Shown here piece after piece: positions 6,852-14,386 of a stretch of DNA of 45,374 nucleotides. The notes under the pieces are model-generated. The model was not told the origin of the DNA. It did no database searches and saw only the letters and a program-made list of their open reading frames with translations. The translations under genes and the position numbers were made by a program. The DNA is taken from positions 1 through 45,374 of the forward strand of contig NZ_JNWQ01000056.1 in NCBI RefSeq assembly GCF_000716875.1, read 5' to 3'. Each line of letters starts with the position of its first letter. Within the stretch, counting starts at the first letter, position 1. Source of the stretch: Streptomyces novaecaesareae (GTDB lineage: Bacteria > Actinomycetota > Actinomycetes > Streptomycetales > Streptomycetaceae).

Positions 6852-7379
6852 TCAGCGGTGGGTGTCGAAGAAGGCCCGCAGTTGCTCGCCGCACTCCTCG
6901 GCGAGGACGCCCCAGATCACCTCGGGGCGGTGGTTGAGCCGGCGGTCGCGCATCACGTCGAAGAGCGAGCCGGCCGCGCCGGCCTTCTCGTCGAGGGCGC
7001 CGTAGACCACCCGGTCGATCCGGGAGAGCACGATGGCGCCGGCGCACATCGTGCAGGGCTCCAGGGTGACGACCAGTGTGCAGCCGGAGAGCCGCCACTC
7101 TCCGATCTTCGCGGCCGCCTGCCGGATCGCGACCACCTCGGCGTGCGCGGTCGGGTCGCCGACGGCCTCGCGCTCGTTGTGGCCGCGTCCGATCACCTCG
7201 CCGTCGGGGCCCAGGACGAGCGCCCCGACCGGGACGTCCCCGGTGGCCGGCGCCAGGGCGGCCTCAGCCATGGCGAGGCGCATCGGCGCCGACCAGCGGT
7301 CGCGGACCGGGTCGGGGCGGACGGGGGCGGGCAGCGGGGGGACGTACGGGAGGGGCTGCGTGGTGGATGCGGACTGCAT
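6852..7379 (-). CDS. tadA: tRNA-specific adenosine deaminase TadA
   Basis: Converts A34 to inosine in the wobble position of tRNA-Arg(ACG). The 175-residue protein has the zinc-deaminase signature: HAE (79-81, proton-shuttling Glu) and PCTMC (108-112), with VPVGALVLGPDG in the substrate-binding part and RIDRVVYGALDEKAGAAGS downstream. The N-terminal 30 residues are Pro-rich and non-conserved; an internal start at Met33 would give a more standard length. Transcribed from the minus strand after its companion gene 26 bp upstream, a conserved actinobacterial pair. Confidence 0.93.
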   Translation of the reverse strand: MQSASTTQPLPYVPPLPAPVRPDPVRDRWSAPMRLAMAEAALAPATGDVPVGALVLGPDGEVIGRGHNEREAVGDPTAHAEVVAIRQAAAKIGEWRLSGCTLVVTLEPCTMCAGAIVLSRIDRVVYGALDEKAGAAGSLFDVMRDRRLNHRPEVIWGVLAEECGEQLRAFFDTHR

Positions 7380-7405
7380 GGCATCCAGTGTCGGGCATCC
7401 GCCCG

Positions 7406-7942
7406 CTACCGGACGGCCTCCAGGACCTCGCCGCAGCCCAGGGCCTCGGCGATCTCCTCCAGCGCGTCGCCCGGCACCGCGCCCTCGCCGCTGAGGGCGA
7501 GCAGCTCGTCGGAGGCCAGGCCGAACTCGGTGAGCAGGTGGGCGTCCCCGAGCGGGCCGACCGGGACGCCGCTGTGGCCGTCGGAGTCCTCGTCGTCCTG
7601 CTCCTCGGCCTCCTCGCTGTCCTCCAGCAGGTGGTCCAGGTCGCCGAACTCGCTCTCGCCGGCCTGGTCGACCAGCTCGTCGGTGAGGACGGAGCCGTAG
7701 GAGCTGCGGGCGGCGGCGGCACCGTCCGACACGAAGATGCGCGGGTCGTCCTCACCGTCCACGCGGACGATGGCGAACCAGGCGTCCTCCTGTTCGATGA
7801 AGATCAGGACGCTGTCGTCGTCCTGGGCGGAGCCGCGGGCCAGGTCGGCCAGGTCGGCCAGGGTTTCGACATCGTCGAGCTCCGTCTCGCTCACATCCCA
7901 CCCGTCCTCGGTGCGAGCAAGCACTGCAGCGAAGTACGCCAC
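7406..7942 (-). CDS. tRNA adenosine deaminase-associated protein
   Basis: I place the start at GTG 7942 because GGGAG lies 8 nt upstream and the protein then begins VAYFAAVLARTEDGW, as actinobacterial members do; an upstream ATG at 8002 would add 20 residues without a ribosome site. The 178-residue protein is very acidic (EDSEEAEEQDDEDSD near the middle) and contains IFIEQEDAWFAIVRVDGEDDPRIFVSDG, typical of the family found beside tadA in actinobacteria. The molecular role is not established. The gene precedes tadA by 26 bp in the same direction, so the two are likely co-transcribed. Confidence 0.85.
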   Translation of the reverse strand: MAYFAAVLARTEDGWDVSETELDDVETLADLADLARGSAQDDDSVLIFIEQEDAWFAIVRVDGEDDPRIFVSDGAAAARSSYGSVLTDELVDQAGESEFGDLDHLLEDSEEAEEQDDEDSDGHSGVPVGPLGDAHLLTEFGLASDELLALSGEGAVPGDALEEIAEALGCGEVLEAVR

Positions 7943-8224
7943 CAGGGACACTCCCAAGATCATCGGTCTCGGCTGTCGGCGCGCTCGGGCAACGCGGAAC
8001 ACTGGCCGCCCCCGCGCCAGAGGCGGTCCGCTTGTTCGGACCGTCCCATCGGAATCGTGACAGAAAGGCCGCGTTCGCGGGGGGTGTTCGGCAGCGCGTC
8101 TTTGCAGGTCGTGTCGGAAGGACCGGGAGGTGGGGGGCGTGCCCGTGCCGGGGCGGTCCGAAGCCGGTCGAAATTTGCTCCGAACGCTCGGCGGGGCCGT
8201 TTCGGGCCCCGGACGGATGCCGTT

Positions 8225-8449
8225 TCAGATCCGGAAGGTTCGCATCCGCATCGCCTCGCGCATCCGCCGCTCCTTGGTCCGCCGGGGCTGGACCCGCTCC
8301 CGCAGCTCGCGGGCCTCGGTGAGCTCGCGCAGGAAGACGGCCCGCCGTTTGCGGCGCTCCGCCTCCGTCTCCGGGTGGTCGGGCGGGGGGCCCGCTCCGC
8401 CGACGGGCTCGTCCGCCGAGCCGCCCCCGGCCTTCGGGTTGCTCGTCAT
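8225..8449 (-). CDS. Conserved basic hypothetical protein
   Basis: A 74-residue protein if started at ATG 8449 (MTSNPKAGGG); ATG 8461 is an alternative. The N-terminal third is Gly/Pro-rich and probably disordered. The C-terminal half is a long Arg/Glu-rich helix (ERRKRRAVFLRELTEARELR, then RRTKERRMREAMRMRTF), suggesting a coiled-coil or nucleic-acid-binding helix. I recognise no named domain. It lies between the tadA pair and upp, transcribed away from upp, with a 162-bp intergenic gap on the upp side. Confidence 0.6.
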   Translation of the reverse strand: MTSNPKAGGGSADEPVGGAGPPPDHPETEAERRKRRAVFLRELTEARELRERVQPRRTKERRMREAMRMRTFRI

Positions 8450-8599
8450 AAGACGTGACATTCCCAGAACCGCCCGGTTGATACCACAGGAGGCGCTTCC
8501 GTCCGGACATACGCGGCACGTCACGGCGTGTCACGACTGAGTCACCCGGTCCGCGGGCCGGGTCGGGCACGGCGTGTCGTACACCCGTCCAGACCCGGC

Positions 8600-8605
8600 T
8601 AACCT
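8600..8605 (+). promoter_or_regulatory. -10 element of a probably leaderless upp transcript
   Basis: TAACCT ends 6 nt before the upp ATG (8612) and no Shine-Dalgarno sequence is present. A TANNNT box 6-7 nt upstream of the start codon is the mark of leaderless transcription in actinobacteria. Confidence 0.6.
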
Positions 8606-8611
8606 CGGTAC

Positions 8612-9247
8612 ATGCGTCTCCACGTCGTCGACCACCCCCTGGTCGCCCACAAGCTCTCCACCCTGCGCGACGAGCGCACCGACTCGCCGACCTTCCGTCG
8701 CCTGACCGACGAGCTGGTGACCCTCCTCGCCTACGAGGCCACCAGGGACGTCCGCACCGACGAGGTGGAGATCACCACACCTGTGGCGGTCACGCTCGGT
8801 ACCCGGCTCAGCTACCCGCGCCCGCTGGTGGTGCCGATCCTGCGGGCCGGCCTCGGCATGCTGGACGGGATGACCCGCCTGCTGCCGACCGCCGAGGTCG
8901 GCTTCCTCGGGATGGTGCGCAACGAGGAGACCCTGGAGGCCTCCACGTACGCCACCCGGATGCCGGACGACCTCTCCGGCCGCCAGGTCTACGTGCTCGA
9001 CCCGATGCTGGCCACCGGCGGCACCCTGGTCGCCGCGATCAGGATGCTGATCGAGCGCGGTGCCACCGACGTCACCGCCGTGGTGCTGCTGGCCGCCCCC
9101 GAGGGCGTCGAGCTGATGCAGCGGGAGCTGGCGGGCCTGCCGGTCACCGTGGTCACCGCCGCCCTGGACGAGCGGCTCAACGAGAACGGCTACATCGTTC
9201 CCGGCCTCGGCGACGCGGGCGACCGGCTGTACGGCACCGCGGGCTGA
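8612..9247 (+). CDS. upp: Uracil phosphoribosyltransferase
   Basis: Pyrimidine salvage enzyme that makes UMP from uracil and PRPP in the cytosol. The 211-residue protein has the family length and motifs: [13 protein letters not shown] (74-86), the PRPP-binding loop [10 protein letters not shown] (129-138), and the C-terminal uracil-binding region [17 protein letters not shown]. It is a single-gene unit with its own leaderless-type promoter and a strong terminator 18 bp after the stop. Confidence 0.96.
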   Translation: MRLHVVDHPLVAHKLSTLRDERTDSPTFRRLTDELVTLLAYEATRDVRTDEVEITTPVAVTLGTRLSYPRPLVVPILRAGLGMLDGMTRLLPTAEVGFLGMVRNEETLEASTYATRMPDDLSGRQVYVLDPMLATGGTLVAAIRMLIERGATDVTAVVLLAAPEGVELMQRELAGLPVTVVTAALDERLNENGYIVPGLGDAGDRLYGTAG

Positions 9248-9265
9248 GTCCGTCCCCGACCGACC

Positions 9266-9300
9266 GAAGGGTCCTCCGGCGAACCGCCGGAGGACCCTTC
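9266..9300 (+). terminator. Terminator between upp and the convergent LytR_C gene
   Basis: A perfect 16-bp stem (GAAGGGTCCTCCGGCG, 9266-9281; complement 9285-9300) with a 3-nt loop, followed by CGTTCGTT. It lies between converging genes and can serve both strands. Confidence 0.88.
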
Positions 9301-9316
9301 CGTTCGTTCCGTGGCG

Positions 9317-10003
9317 TCAGCAGCTGCCGGTGGTGGTCGGGGTGGGGGAGGGCTTGGTGGCCAGCGCGAGGGCGGCGGCCGCCTGGGTCTCGTCCAGCAG
9401 GGCGTTGTAGCTGTCGCCGATCACGAAGTCCACGCTGGCGTCGGTGCGGGCGTCGGCGGTGACGGCGGCCCCGGCGATCTGCGAGCCGAGCAGGGTGCCG
9501 GCCCCGGCGCCGGCCGGGCCGGCGATCACCTGGGCGGTCCCGGGCACCTTCTTGTCCAGCTCGGCCGGGGCGTTGCCGACCTTGCCGATGGTGAAGCCGC
9601 GCTTCTTGAGCTCCTCCGCGGTCCGCCCGGCCAGGCCGGCCTTGGCGGTGGCGTTGTAGACGTTCACGGTGACCGTGGCGGGCTGCGGGATGGCGTGCGG
9701 GTCGCCCTGGGCGGCGGCTGCGCCGGAGGCGGCGGGGGCACCCGGGGTGGCGCCGCCCGTCGGCGCGGCCAGCGGCTTGCCGGAGGGGGTCGCGCAGGCC
9801 TGGGCGGAGGCGTTCCTGTTCCTGCCCGTGAAGATGTCGTACAGCTGCACGCCGCCGAGGGCGACCAAGGCCAGGGCGAGCAGACCGGCGAGCGCGGCGA
9901 TCACCTTGCGGCTCCGCTTCGGGGGCCGGCCCAGGCGCGGGTAGGAGTTGCCGGTGATGCGGTACTGCTTCCCCTTGAGGCCTTGGGGAGTCAACATGCT
10001 CAT
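9317..10003 (-). CDS. LytR C-terminal domain membrane protein
   Basis: A 228-residue bitopic membrane protein. A basic cytoplasmic N-terminus (about 1-33, GRPPKRSRK) precedes one transmembrane segment (VIAALAGLLALALVALGGV, about 34-52). An Ala/Pro/Gly-rich linker follows, then a LytR_C (PF13399) domain starting at VTVNVYNATAKAGLAGRTAEEL and including KRGFTIGKVGNAP. The domain is found alone or at the end of LCP cell-wall ligases; here the LCP part is absent, so a regulatory or scaffolding role at the cell envelope is inferred. The extreme C-terminus (PTPTTTGSC) is Thr/Pro-rich with a final Cys. Starts at ATG 10003 or 9997. Confidence 0.85.
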   Translation of the reverse strand: MSMLTPQGLKGKQYRITGNSYPRLGRPPKRSRKVIAALAGLLALALVALGGVQLYDIFTGRNRNASAQACATPSGKPLAAPTGGATPGAPAASGAAAAQGDPHAIPQPATVTVNVYNATAKAGLAGRTAEELKKRGFTIGKVGNAPAELDKKVPGTAQVIAGPAGAGAGTLLGSQIAGAAVTADARTDASVDFVIGDSYNALLDETQAAAALALATKPSPTPTTTGSC

Positions 10004-10153
10004 GGTTTGTCTCCCCCTCGTACCGGGGCGGGGTCGGGATGACGGGTCGGCCGGGTGCGGGCATCCCCGGTGCGGGCGGATCCCCTGGTCGCGGCCGTAG
10101 TCAGCAGCGTAGTGCCGTACAGCCGCGAAGGTACTAAACGATCATCATCTGGA

Positions 10154-10187
10154 GTACCCCGGTACCCGAAAGGGGGTACCGGGGTAC
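10154..10187 (-). terminator. Perfect 14-bp inverted repeat, possible terminator
   Basis: GTACCCCGGTACCC (10154-10167) and its exact complement (10174-10187) flank a 6-nt loop between two minus-strand genes, 83 bp after the stop of the 10270-10566 gene. There is no T-tract. Each arm also contains GGTACC-type palindromes, so it could instead be an operator upstream of the LytR_C gene. Confidence 0.5.
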
Positions 10188-10269
10188 GAGTGGACCGCCC
10201 TCCGCCGGGTGGCGAGGGGGCGGTCCGGAAGCCTGCGGTGGGTCCGACGGGCCCTGGGGTGGCGGCCCG

Positions 10270-10566
10270 TCACTCCATTTCGAGGACGCGGGCGTGCAGC
10301 ACCTGGCGCTGCTGCAGCGCGGCCCGCACGGCCCGGTGCAGGCCGTCCTCCAGGTAGAGGTCGCCGTGCCACTTCACCACGTGGGCGAAGAGGTCCCCGT
10401 AGAAGGTCGAGTCCTCGGCCAGCAGGGTTTCGAGGTCGAGTTGGCCCTTGGTGGTCACCAGCTGGTCGAGCCGCACCGGACGCGGGGCGACGTCAGCCCA
10501 CTGTCGGGTGCTCGTCCGGCCGTGATCCGGGTACGGCCGCCCATTGCCGATGCGCTTGAAGATCAC
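10270..10566 (-). CDS. Conserved actinobacterial protein, VapB-like antitoxin annotation family
   Basis: A 98-residue protein (MIFKRIGNGRPYPDHGR, then VAPRPVRLDQLVTTKGQLDL) of a family strongly conserved in Streptomyces. As I recall, it is usually annotated as a VapB-family antitoxin. The C-terminal YLEDGLHRAVRAALQQRQVLHARVLE resembles the DG.HR motif of ParB/sulfiredoxin-like nuclease domains more than a ribbon-helix-helix antitoxin. No toxin gene is adjacent, so an antitoxin role is doubtful. ATG 10566 is the only sensible start. It may be the last gene of a minus-strand unit. Confidence 0.75.
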   Translation of the reverse strand: MIFKRIGNGRPYPDHGRTSTRQWADVAPRPVRLDQLVTTKGQLDLETLLAEDSTFYGDLFAHVVKWHGDLYLEDGLHRAVRAALQQRQVLHARVLEME

Positions 10567-10720
10567 ACGGAAAGCCTACCGTTTGGGCGGCGGATGGCGC
10601 AGCAGCCGCGAGGCCGCCACGCGTACCGGTGTGAACTGCCGGTGGACGAATGCGGCTGTTTGATGGGAAATGTCGCGAAGATCGCCCGGTGCGGACCGGG
10701 CTCCGGTTCCGATGGCGAAG

Positions 10721-10770
10721 TGTTCCGAAGCGTTCCGAAGCGTTCCGATGCGTTCCAAAGCGTTCCGAAG
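10721..10770 (+). repeat. Five tandem 10-bp repeats (YGTTCCGAAG)
   Basis: TGTTCCGAAG, CGTTCCGAAG, CGTTCCGATG, CGTTCCAAAG and CGTTCCGAAG lie head-to-tail; a sixth copy (CGCTCTGGTC) has decayed. A period of 10 bp places each unit on the same DNA face. It is upstream of the HerA-like remnant. Confidence 0.9.
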
Positions 10771-10799
10771 CGCTCTGGTCCGTCCGGGAGTGTGCACCG

Positions 10800-10908
10800 A
10801 TGTCCTCCGCCCCCACCCCCGCGGCCGTCCGGGAGATCGCCGACGGGTACGCCTTCACCGGGCCCGCCCCCGCGCAGCCTGTTCGGGACGTCCAAGCGGC
10901 GGCGGTGA
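10800..10908 (+). pseudogene. Remnant of a HerA-like (DUF853) ATPase gene with internal deletion
   Basis: The ATG at 10800 begins MSSAPTPAAVREIADGY followed by AFTGPA, which matches the usual N-terminus of actinobacterial HerA-like DUF853 ATPases (EIA.GY.F.GPALELG) before diverging at about 10868. In another frame, 10879-10908 reads LFGTSKRRR then TGA, which looks like the usual basic C-terminus of the same family. Apparently about 1.4-1.5 kb of interior, including both Walker motifs, is gone and the two ends are out of frame. The family match is from memory and both pieces are short, so this needs alignment. Confidence 0.5.
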
Positions 10909-10929
10909 CCGGGCTCCGAGGGGGGCGGT

Positions 10930-12096
10930 TCAGCCGGAGAGAGCGGTGCCGATCCGGTCCAGGGAGGACAGGCGCATCAGCCCGTAGTGGTAGAACTCGA
11001 CCTCGGGGACGCCGAGTTCGCGCAGCATGGCGATCTTGGCGGCGAGGTTCTCCGGGCCGTCGCAGTCGGAGGACATCGGGCGCAGGATCACCGCCATGTC
11101 CTGCGGGCGGACACCGTGCAGGGCGAAGGCGGCGATCTTCTCCCGGACGGCCTCCGGCGTCCTGGCGTAGCCGAGCGTCTCGATCTGGTCGGCGGCCCCG
11201 GCGAGGGCGGGCAGGTCGATGCCGGAGAGCCAGCCCTTGCCGGGGCCGCCGCCGTCCATGAAGCTCAGCCGCATGCCGTGGCGGCGGGCCTGCTCGGACA
11301 GGTCGGCGGCCAGCGAGGTGACGGTGGCGGCGGAGGCGTCGACGTACGCGGCGAAGGCGCCGTCGGCGAGGGCGCTCAGGTCGGCGGGCTCGGCGGCGGC
11401 GGACTCCTCGGCCAGTCGGCGGCGCAGCTCGGTGCGGACGGCCTCGGCCGCCTCCTCGGCCGGGACGCCGGCGCGGGTGGCGGCGGCGCGGCAGTGCGGG
11501 CAGAAGCAGACACCGAGCAGGGCCTCGGCGGTCGCGCCCAGCTCCTCGAAGTAGCGCTCGTGGTGGTAGCCGTGGCGCAGCCCGTGGAAGTGCAGCGACT
11601 CGGCGCGGATCGCGTCCACGCCGTACCGGGCCAGCTCGGCGACCAGGGTCAGCGCGTACTCGCGGACCTCCGGGTGCGCCGGGCAGAGCTCGGTGAGGTG
11701 GCGGTCGCCGAAGGCGTTGGCCGGGGCGCAGTCCGGGTGGGCGAAGCCGAGCCGGTCGTTGTGGCAGAACACCGTCCAGGCGTGCAGCTTCAGGCCGCGC
11801 CGGCGGGCCTCGTCGGCGGCCTCGGCGAAGGGGTCGTGGGCGCCGAGGGCGGTGGACGGCACGGGTGCCAGGCGGCGGCCCCGCCAGGCGTCCGGGTCGG
11901 GGCGGAAGTACGCCGCGCCCGGCTCCAGGTAGCGGATCACCCGGCGGGGGTTGTGCGGGAAGACGTCGCGGGCCTCGTGGTAGACGGAGGCGAGGGTGAC
12001 ACCGCCGACCCCGGCGCGGTCGGTGAGGTTGCCGAAGAAGGTGTCGGCGCCCTCGTCGAGCAGGTCGGTGGCGAAGGCGAGGACGGACGACTCCAC
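10930..12096 (-). CDS. TIM-barrel (glycoside hydrolase-like) protein of unknown substrate
   Basis: A 388-residue cytosolic protein (no signal peptide; GTG start at 12096). The sequence alternates strands and helices in the way of a TIM barrel: GLKLHAWTVFCHNDRLG, ELCPAHPEVREYALTLVAEL, GVDAIRAESLHFHGLRHGYH, and near the end GVRPQDMAVILRP and GVPEVEFYHYGLM. The acidic residue after strand 4 (AIRAESLHF) and the HGYHHER segment are candidate catalytic positions. A C-x-C-x2-C cluster (VCFCPHC) could bind metal. It resembles glycosyl hydrolase-like barrel families but I cannot name a substrate. A TAGCGT -10 box (complement of 12134-12139) may drive it. Confidence 0.65.
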   Translation of the reverse strand: MESSVLAFATDLLDEGADTFFGNLTDRAGVGGVTLASVYHEARDVFPHNPRRVIRYLEPGAAYFRPDPDAWRGRRLAPVPSTALGAHDPFAEAADEARRRGLKLHAWTVFCHNDRLGFAHPDCAPANAFGDRHLTELCPAHPEVREYALTLVAELARYGVDAIRAESLHFHGLRHGYHHERYFEELGATAEALLGVCFCPHCRAAATRAGVPAEEAAEAVRTELRRRLAEESAAAEPADLSALADGAFAAYVDASAATVTSLAADLSEQARRHGMRLSFMDGGGPGKGWLSGIDLPALAGAADQIETLGYARTPEAVREKIAAFALHGVRPQDMAVILRPMSSDCDGPENLAAKIAMLRELGVPEVEFYHYGLMRLSSLDRIGTALSG

Positions 12097-12183
12097 GGTG
12101 CGGCTCCGGGGCTGGGAACAGGTGCGCTGTTCACGCTAGCCGCGGGGGTGGGGATGGTCTATACCTGATGCTCCCGGCGGGTC

Positions 12184-12891
12184 TCACAGGCCCAGGTCGT
12201 CGAGCTCCTTGAGCAGGGCGGCGTTGGGGCTGTCCGGGGCGGCGGTGGTGGTGGGGGCGGGGTTCGCCGGCGCGGCGGCGCGCGGGGCGCGGTTGCGGAA
12301 GATCCAGGCGCCGGCCAGGCCGCCGATCAGACCGCCGAGGTGGGCGGACCAGCTGATGCCCGGGGCGACGCCGGGCAGGGCGCTGGTGACCATGTAGGCG
12401 AAGGAGGCGCCGAGGACGACGCCGATCAGGGTGTCCACCAGGTTGCGGTCGAAGACCCCGCGCAGCACCACGTAGCCGAAGTAGCCGAACACCACGCCGC
12501 TGGCCCCGGCGCCGACCGAGTTCGGGGGGTCGAAGACCCAGGCGGTCAGCTCGCTGGTCAGCGCCACCAGCAGGGTGAGGCCGAGGAACTTCTTCACCCC
12601 GCGGTAGGCCGCCAGGAAGCCGAAGACGAACAGCGGGCCGGAGTTGGCCTCCAGGTGGGCCCAGTTCCAGTGCAGGAAGGGCGCGGTGACGATGTTCGGC
12701 AGCCGGCCCGGATCCTGCGGGACGACGCCGAACCGTCGGCCGAGGTCGTAGTCGTCCATCCAGTTCACCAGCTGGATCAACCAGATCGCGGCCAGCACCC
12801 CGACCATGGTGAAGAGCGCCCGGCGGGCGTCGGCGATCATCTGGGCGGGGTCGAGCGTGGTCGCCGCGCGGCTGGGGTCGTTCGAGGCCAT
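12184..12891 (-). CDS. Rhomboid family intramembrane serine protease
   Basis: A 235-residue polytopic membrane protein that cleaves transmembrane substrates within the bilayer. About six hydrophobic segments are visible. The catalytic dyad is Ser131 in GAGASG (128-132) and His184 in SWSAHLGGLIGG. HWNWAHLEANSGPLFVFG (74-91) corresponds to the H.....N region that stabilises the oxyanion. Pro/Ala/Thr-rich C-terminal tail. Start ATG 12891 is supported by a TACAGT -10 box 7 nt upstream (leaderless type). It is divergent from the PEBP gene, with 84 bp between the two starts. Confidence 0.9.
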   Translation of the reverse strand: MASNDPSRAATTLDPAQMIADARRALFTMVGVLAAIWLIQLVNWMDDYDLGRRFGVVPQDPGRLPNIVTAPFLHWNWAHLEANSGPLFVFGFLAAYRGVKKFLGLTLLVALTSELTAWVFDPPNSVGAGASGVVFGYFGYVVLRGVFDRNLVDTLIGVVLGASFAYMVTSALPGVAPGISWSAHLGGLIGGLAGAWIFRNRAPRAAAPANPAPTTTAAPDSPNAALLKELDDLGL

Positions 12892-12898
12892 GACGCCG

Positions 12899-12904
12899 AC
12901 TGTA
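12899..12904 (-). promoter_or_regulatory. -10 box of the rhomboid gene (leaderless type)
   Basis: On the minus strand TACAGT ends 7 nt before ATG 12891 and no ribosome site precedes the start. Confidence 0.5.
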
Positions 12905-12975
12905 GGGGCCGCCGGATCGGCCGTGCACCCCATTACAGTGACCCGTGTCATTCCGACTGTGAGAGGTGGCCACCC

Positions 12976-13494
12976 ATGACTGTTCGCCCGCCGCTGCCGT
13001 ACGAGTTCCTGCCGCAGGTGCCGTCCTTCGAGCTGAGCAGTCAGGACATCACCGAAGGCGGCACGCTGGCCCGGGAGTTCATCCACGGCGGCGGCAACCT
13101 CTCGCCGCAGCTGGCCTGGTCGGGCCTGCCGGAGGGCACCCGCGGCCTCGCCGTCACCTGCTACGACCCGGACGCGCCCACCGGCTCCGGCTGGTGGCAC
13201 TGGCTCGCCCTCGACCTGCCCGCCGACACCGCCGAGCTGCCGCGCGGCGCCGGCTCCTCGGACGGGAGCCTGCCGGGCGCGGCCTCCTTCCACGGGCGCA
13301 ACGACTTCCCGAGCAACAAGTACGACGGCGCCGCCCCGCCGCCCGGCGCCCCGCACCGCTACGTCTTCGCCGTCCACGCCCTGGACGTGGAGAAGCTGGA
13401 CGTCACCGCCGACACCCCGCCGGCCCAGGTCGGCTTCCACCTCACCTTCCACACCCTCGGCCGGGCGCTGCTGACCGCCGAGTACGGGGTCTGA
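12976..13494 (+). CDS. YbhB/YbcL family PEBP (Raf kinase inhibitor-like) protein
   Basis: A 172-residue cytosolic protein of the phosphatidylethanolamine-binding family. The ligand pocket motifs are clear: GGGNLSPQLAWSGLP, CYDPDAPTGSGWWHWLALDLPA (the DPDAP and W-H-W signature) and YGGxPPPxGxPHRY-like GAAPPPGAPHRYVFAVHAL. Bacterial members bind small anions or phosphate groups; the physiological role is unknown. GTGA-type junction: its TGA (13492-13494) is followed by the next gene's GTG at 13496, so the two are probably co-translated. Confidence 0.92.
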   Translation: MTVRPPLPYEFLPQVPSFELSSQDITEGGTLAREFIHGGGNLSPQLAWSGLPEGTRGLAVTCYDPDAPTGSGWWHWLALDLPADTAELPRGAGSSDGSLPGAASFHGRNDFPSNKYDGAAPPPGAPHRYVFAVHALDVEKLDVTADTPPAQVGFHLTFHTLGRALLTAEYGV

Positions 13495-13495
13495 C

Positions 13496-14386
13496 GTGTC
13501 GATACCCGGCCGTCCGGTCGAGGTCTGGCGGCTGCCCGAGGAGGAGTGGCGGGCCGGCCGCCGGGCCCTGACCTGGACGGTCGGGCCGGACGGGGAGCTG
13601 GCCGTCCTGGTGGTGCCGGAGCGGTACGCGGCGCCGGCCGGGTCGTGGCCGTACGCCGCGCTGCCGTTCGACGGCGAGGTGGTGGTGCACGGCCCGCAGG
13701 GCGGGTGGCGGGTGCCGCTCGAAGGAGTCGGCGTCTCGCCGGACCTGCTGGCGCTGCTGCCGGGCGGGCGGGTGCTGCTGGCCGGCCGCCGCGCCGACGA
13801 ACTGCCGGACGGGTGGGAACGCAACGGCCTGCTGTTCGGGCCGGCCGGCCGGCCCGGCCGGGAACTCCAACTCGGCGACGACGTCCAGGCGTTGATCACC
13901 GACCGGGACGGCCGGATCTGGCTGTCCTTCGGGGACGAGGGTACCTACGGCGACAACCCGATCGGCCGGTACGGTCTGGCCGGGCTGGACACCACCGGAC
14001 GGATCGTCTGGCGGCCGGCGCCCGGGGACCTGCCCGACCACCCGCTGGAGGGCCTGGCCGCCGCCACCGAGGGACGGCGGACCTGGCTGGCCTGGTACGG
14101 GGAGAACAGCCACCTCACCGGGATCGACCCCACCGCCGGGAAGCCGGTCGCCATGCGGCTGCCGACCCGGCAACCGGTGGGCTTCGCGATCGCCGGGGAC
14201 CGGGCCGTGTTCCTGCAGCCCGACGGCGAGTTGATCCGGTGCGAACGGGAGAGTCGCAAGGGCTGGCGGGAGGTCCGCCGGCAGCGGGTGGGCGTCCTCG
14301 GGGAGCTCGACCGGGGGCGCGCGTACGGCCGGGACGGCGTGCTCTGGTTCCGGTCCGGCAACGGCTGGTACCGGGTCGAAGCCTAG
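13496..14386 (+). CDS. Hypothetical protein, predicted beta-propeller
   Basis: A 296-residue cytosolic protein starting one base after the PEBP stop. It is Trp-, Gly- and Asp-rich with repeated strand-turn-strand elements (DRDGRIWLSFGDEGTYGD, GLAGLDTTGRIVWRPAPG, GDRAVFLQPDGELIRCERE, GRDGVLWFRSGNGWYRVE), as in six- or seven-bladed propellers. No catalytic motif is recognised. Its 3' end overlaps the convergent WYL gene by 4 bp. Similar proteins occur in streptomycetes as hypothetical proteins; the link to PEBP is positional only. Confidence 0.75.
   Translation: MSIPGRPVEVWRLPEEEWRAGRRALTWTVGPDGELAVLVVPERYAAPAGSWPYAALPFDGEVVVHGPQGGWRVPLEGVGVSPDLLALLPGGRVLLAGRRADELPDGWERNGLLFGPAGRPGRELQLGDDVQALITDRDGRIWLSFGDEGTYGDNPIGRYGLAGLDTTGRIVWRPAPGDLPDHPLEGLAAATEGRRTWLAWYGENSHLTGIDPTAGKPVAMRLPTRQPVGFAIAGDRAVFLQPDGELIRCERESRKGWREVRRQRVGVLGELDRGRAYGRDGVLWFRSGNGWYRVEA

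Larger units (their letters stand above)
10567..10929. other. 363-bp region with tandem repeats and a deleted-gene remnant
   Basis: No intact gene. From left to right it holds a divergent promoter region for the 10566 gene, five 10-bp tandem repeats (10721-10770), and short sequence matching the two ends of a HerA-like gene (10800-10908). Confidence 0.5.

Noticed and set aside
10270..10566. Complete toxin-antitoxin module
   Set aside because: Only the VapB-like protein is present; no PIN-domain toxin gene adjoins it.
10721..10770. CRISPR array
   Set aside because: The repeats are 10 bp and contiguous with no spacers, and there are no cas genes.
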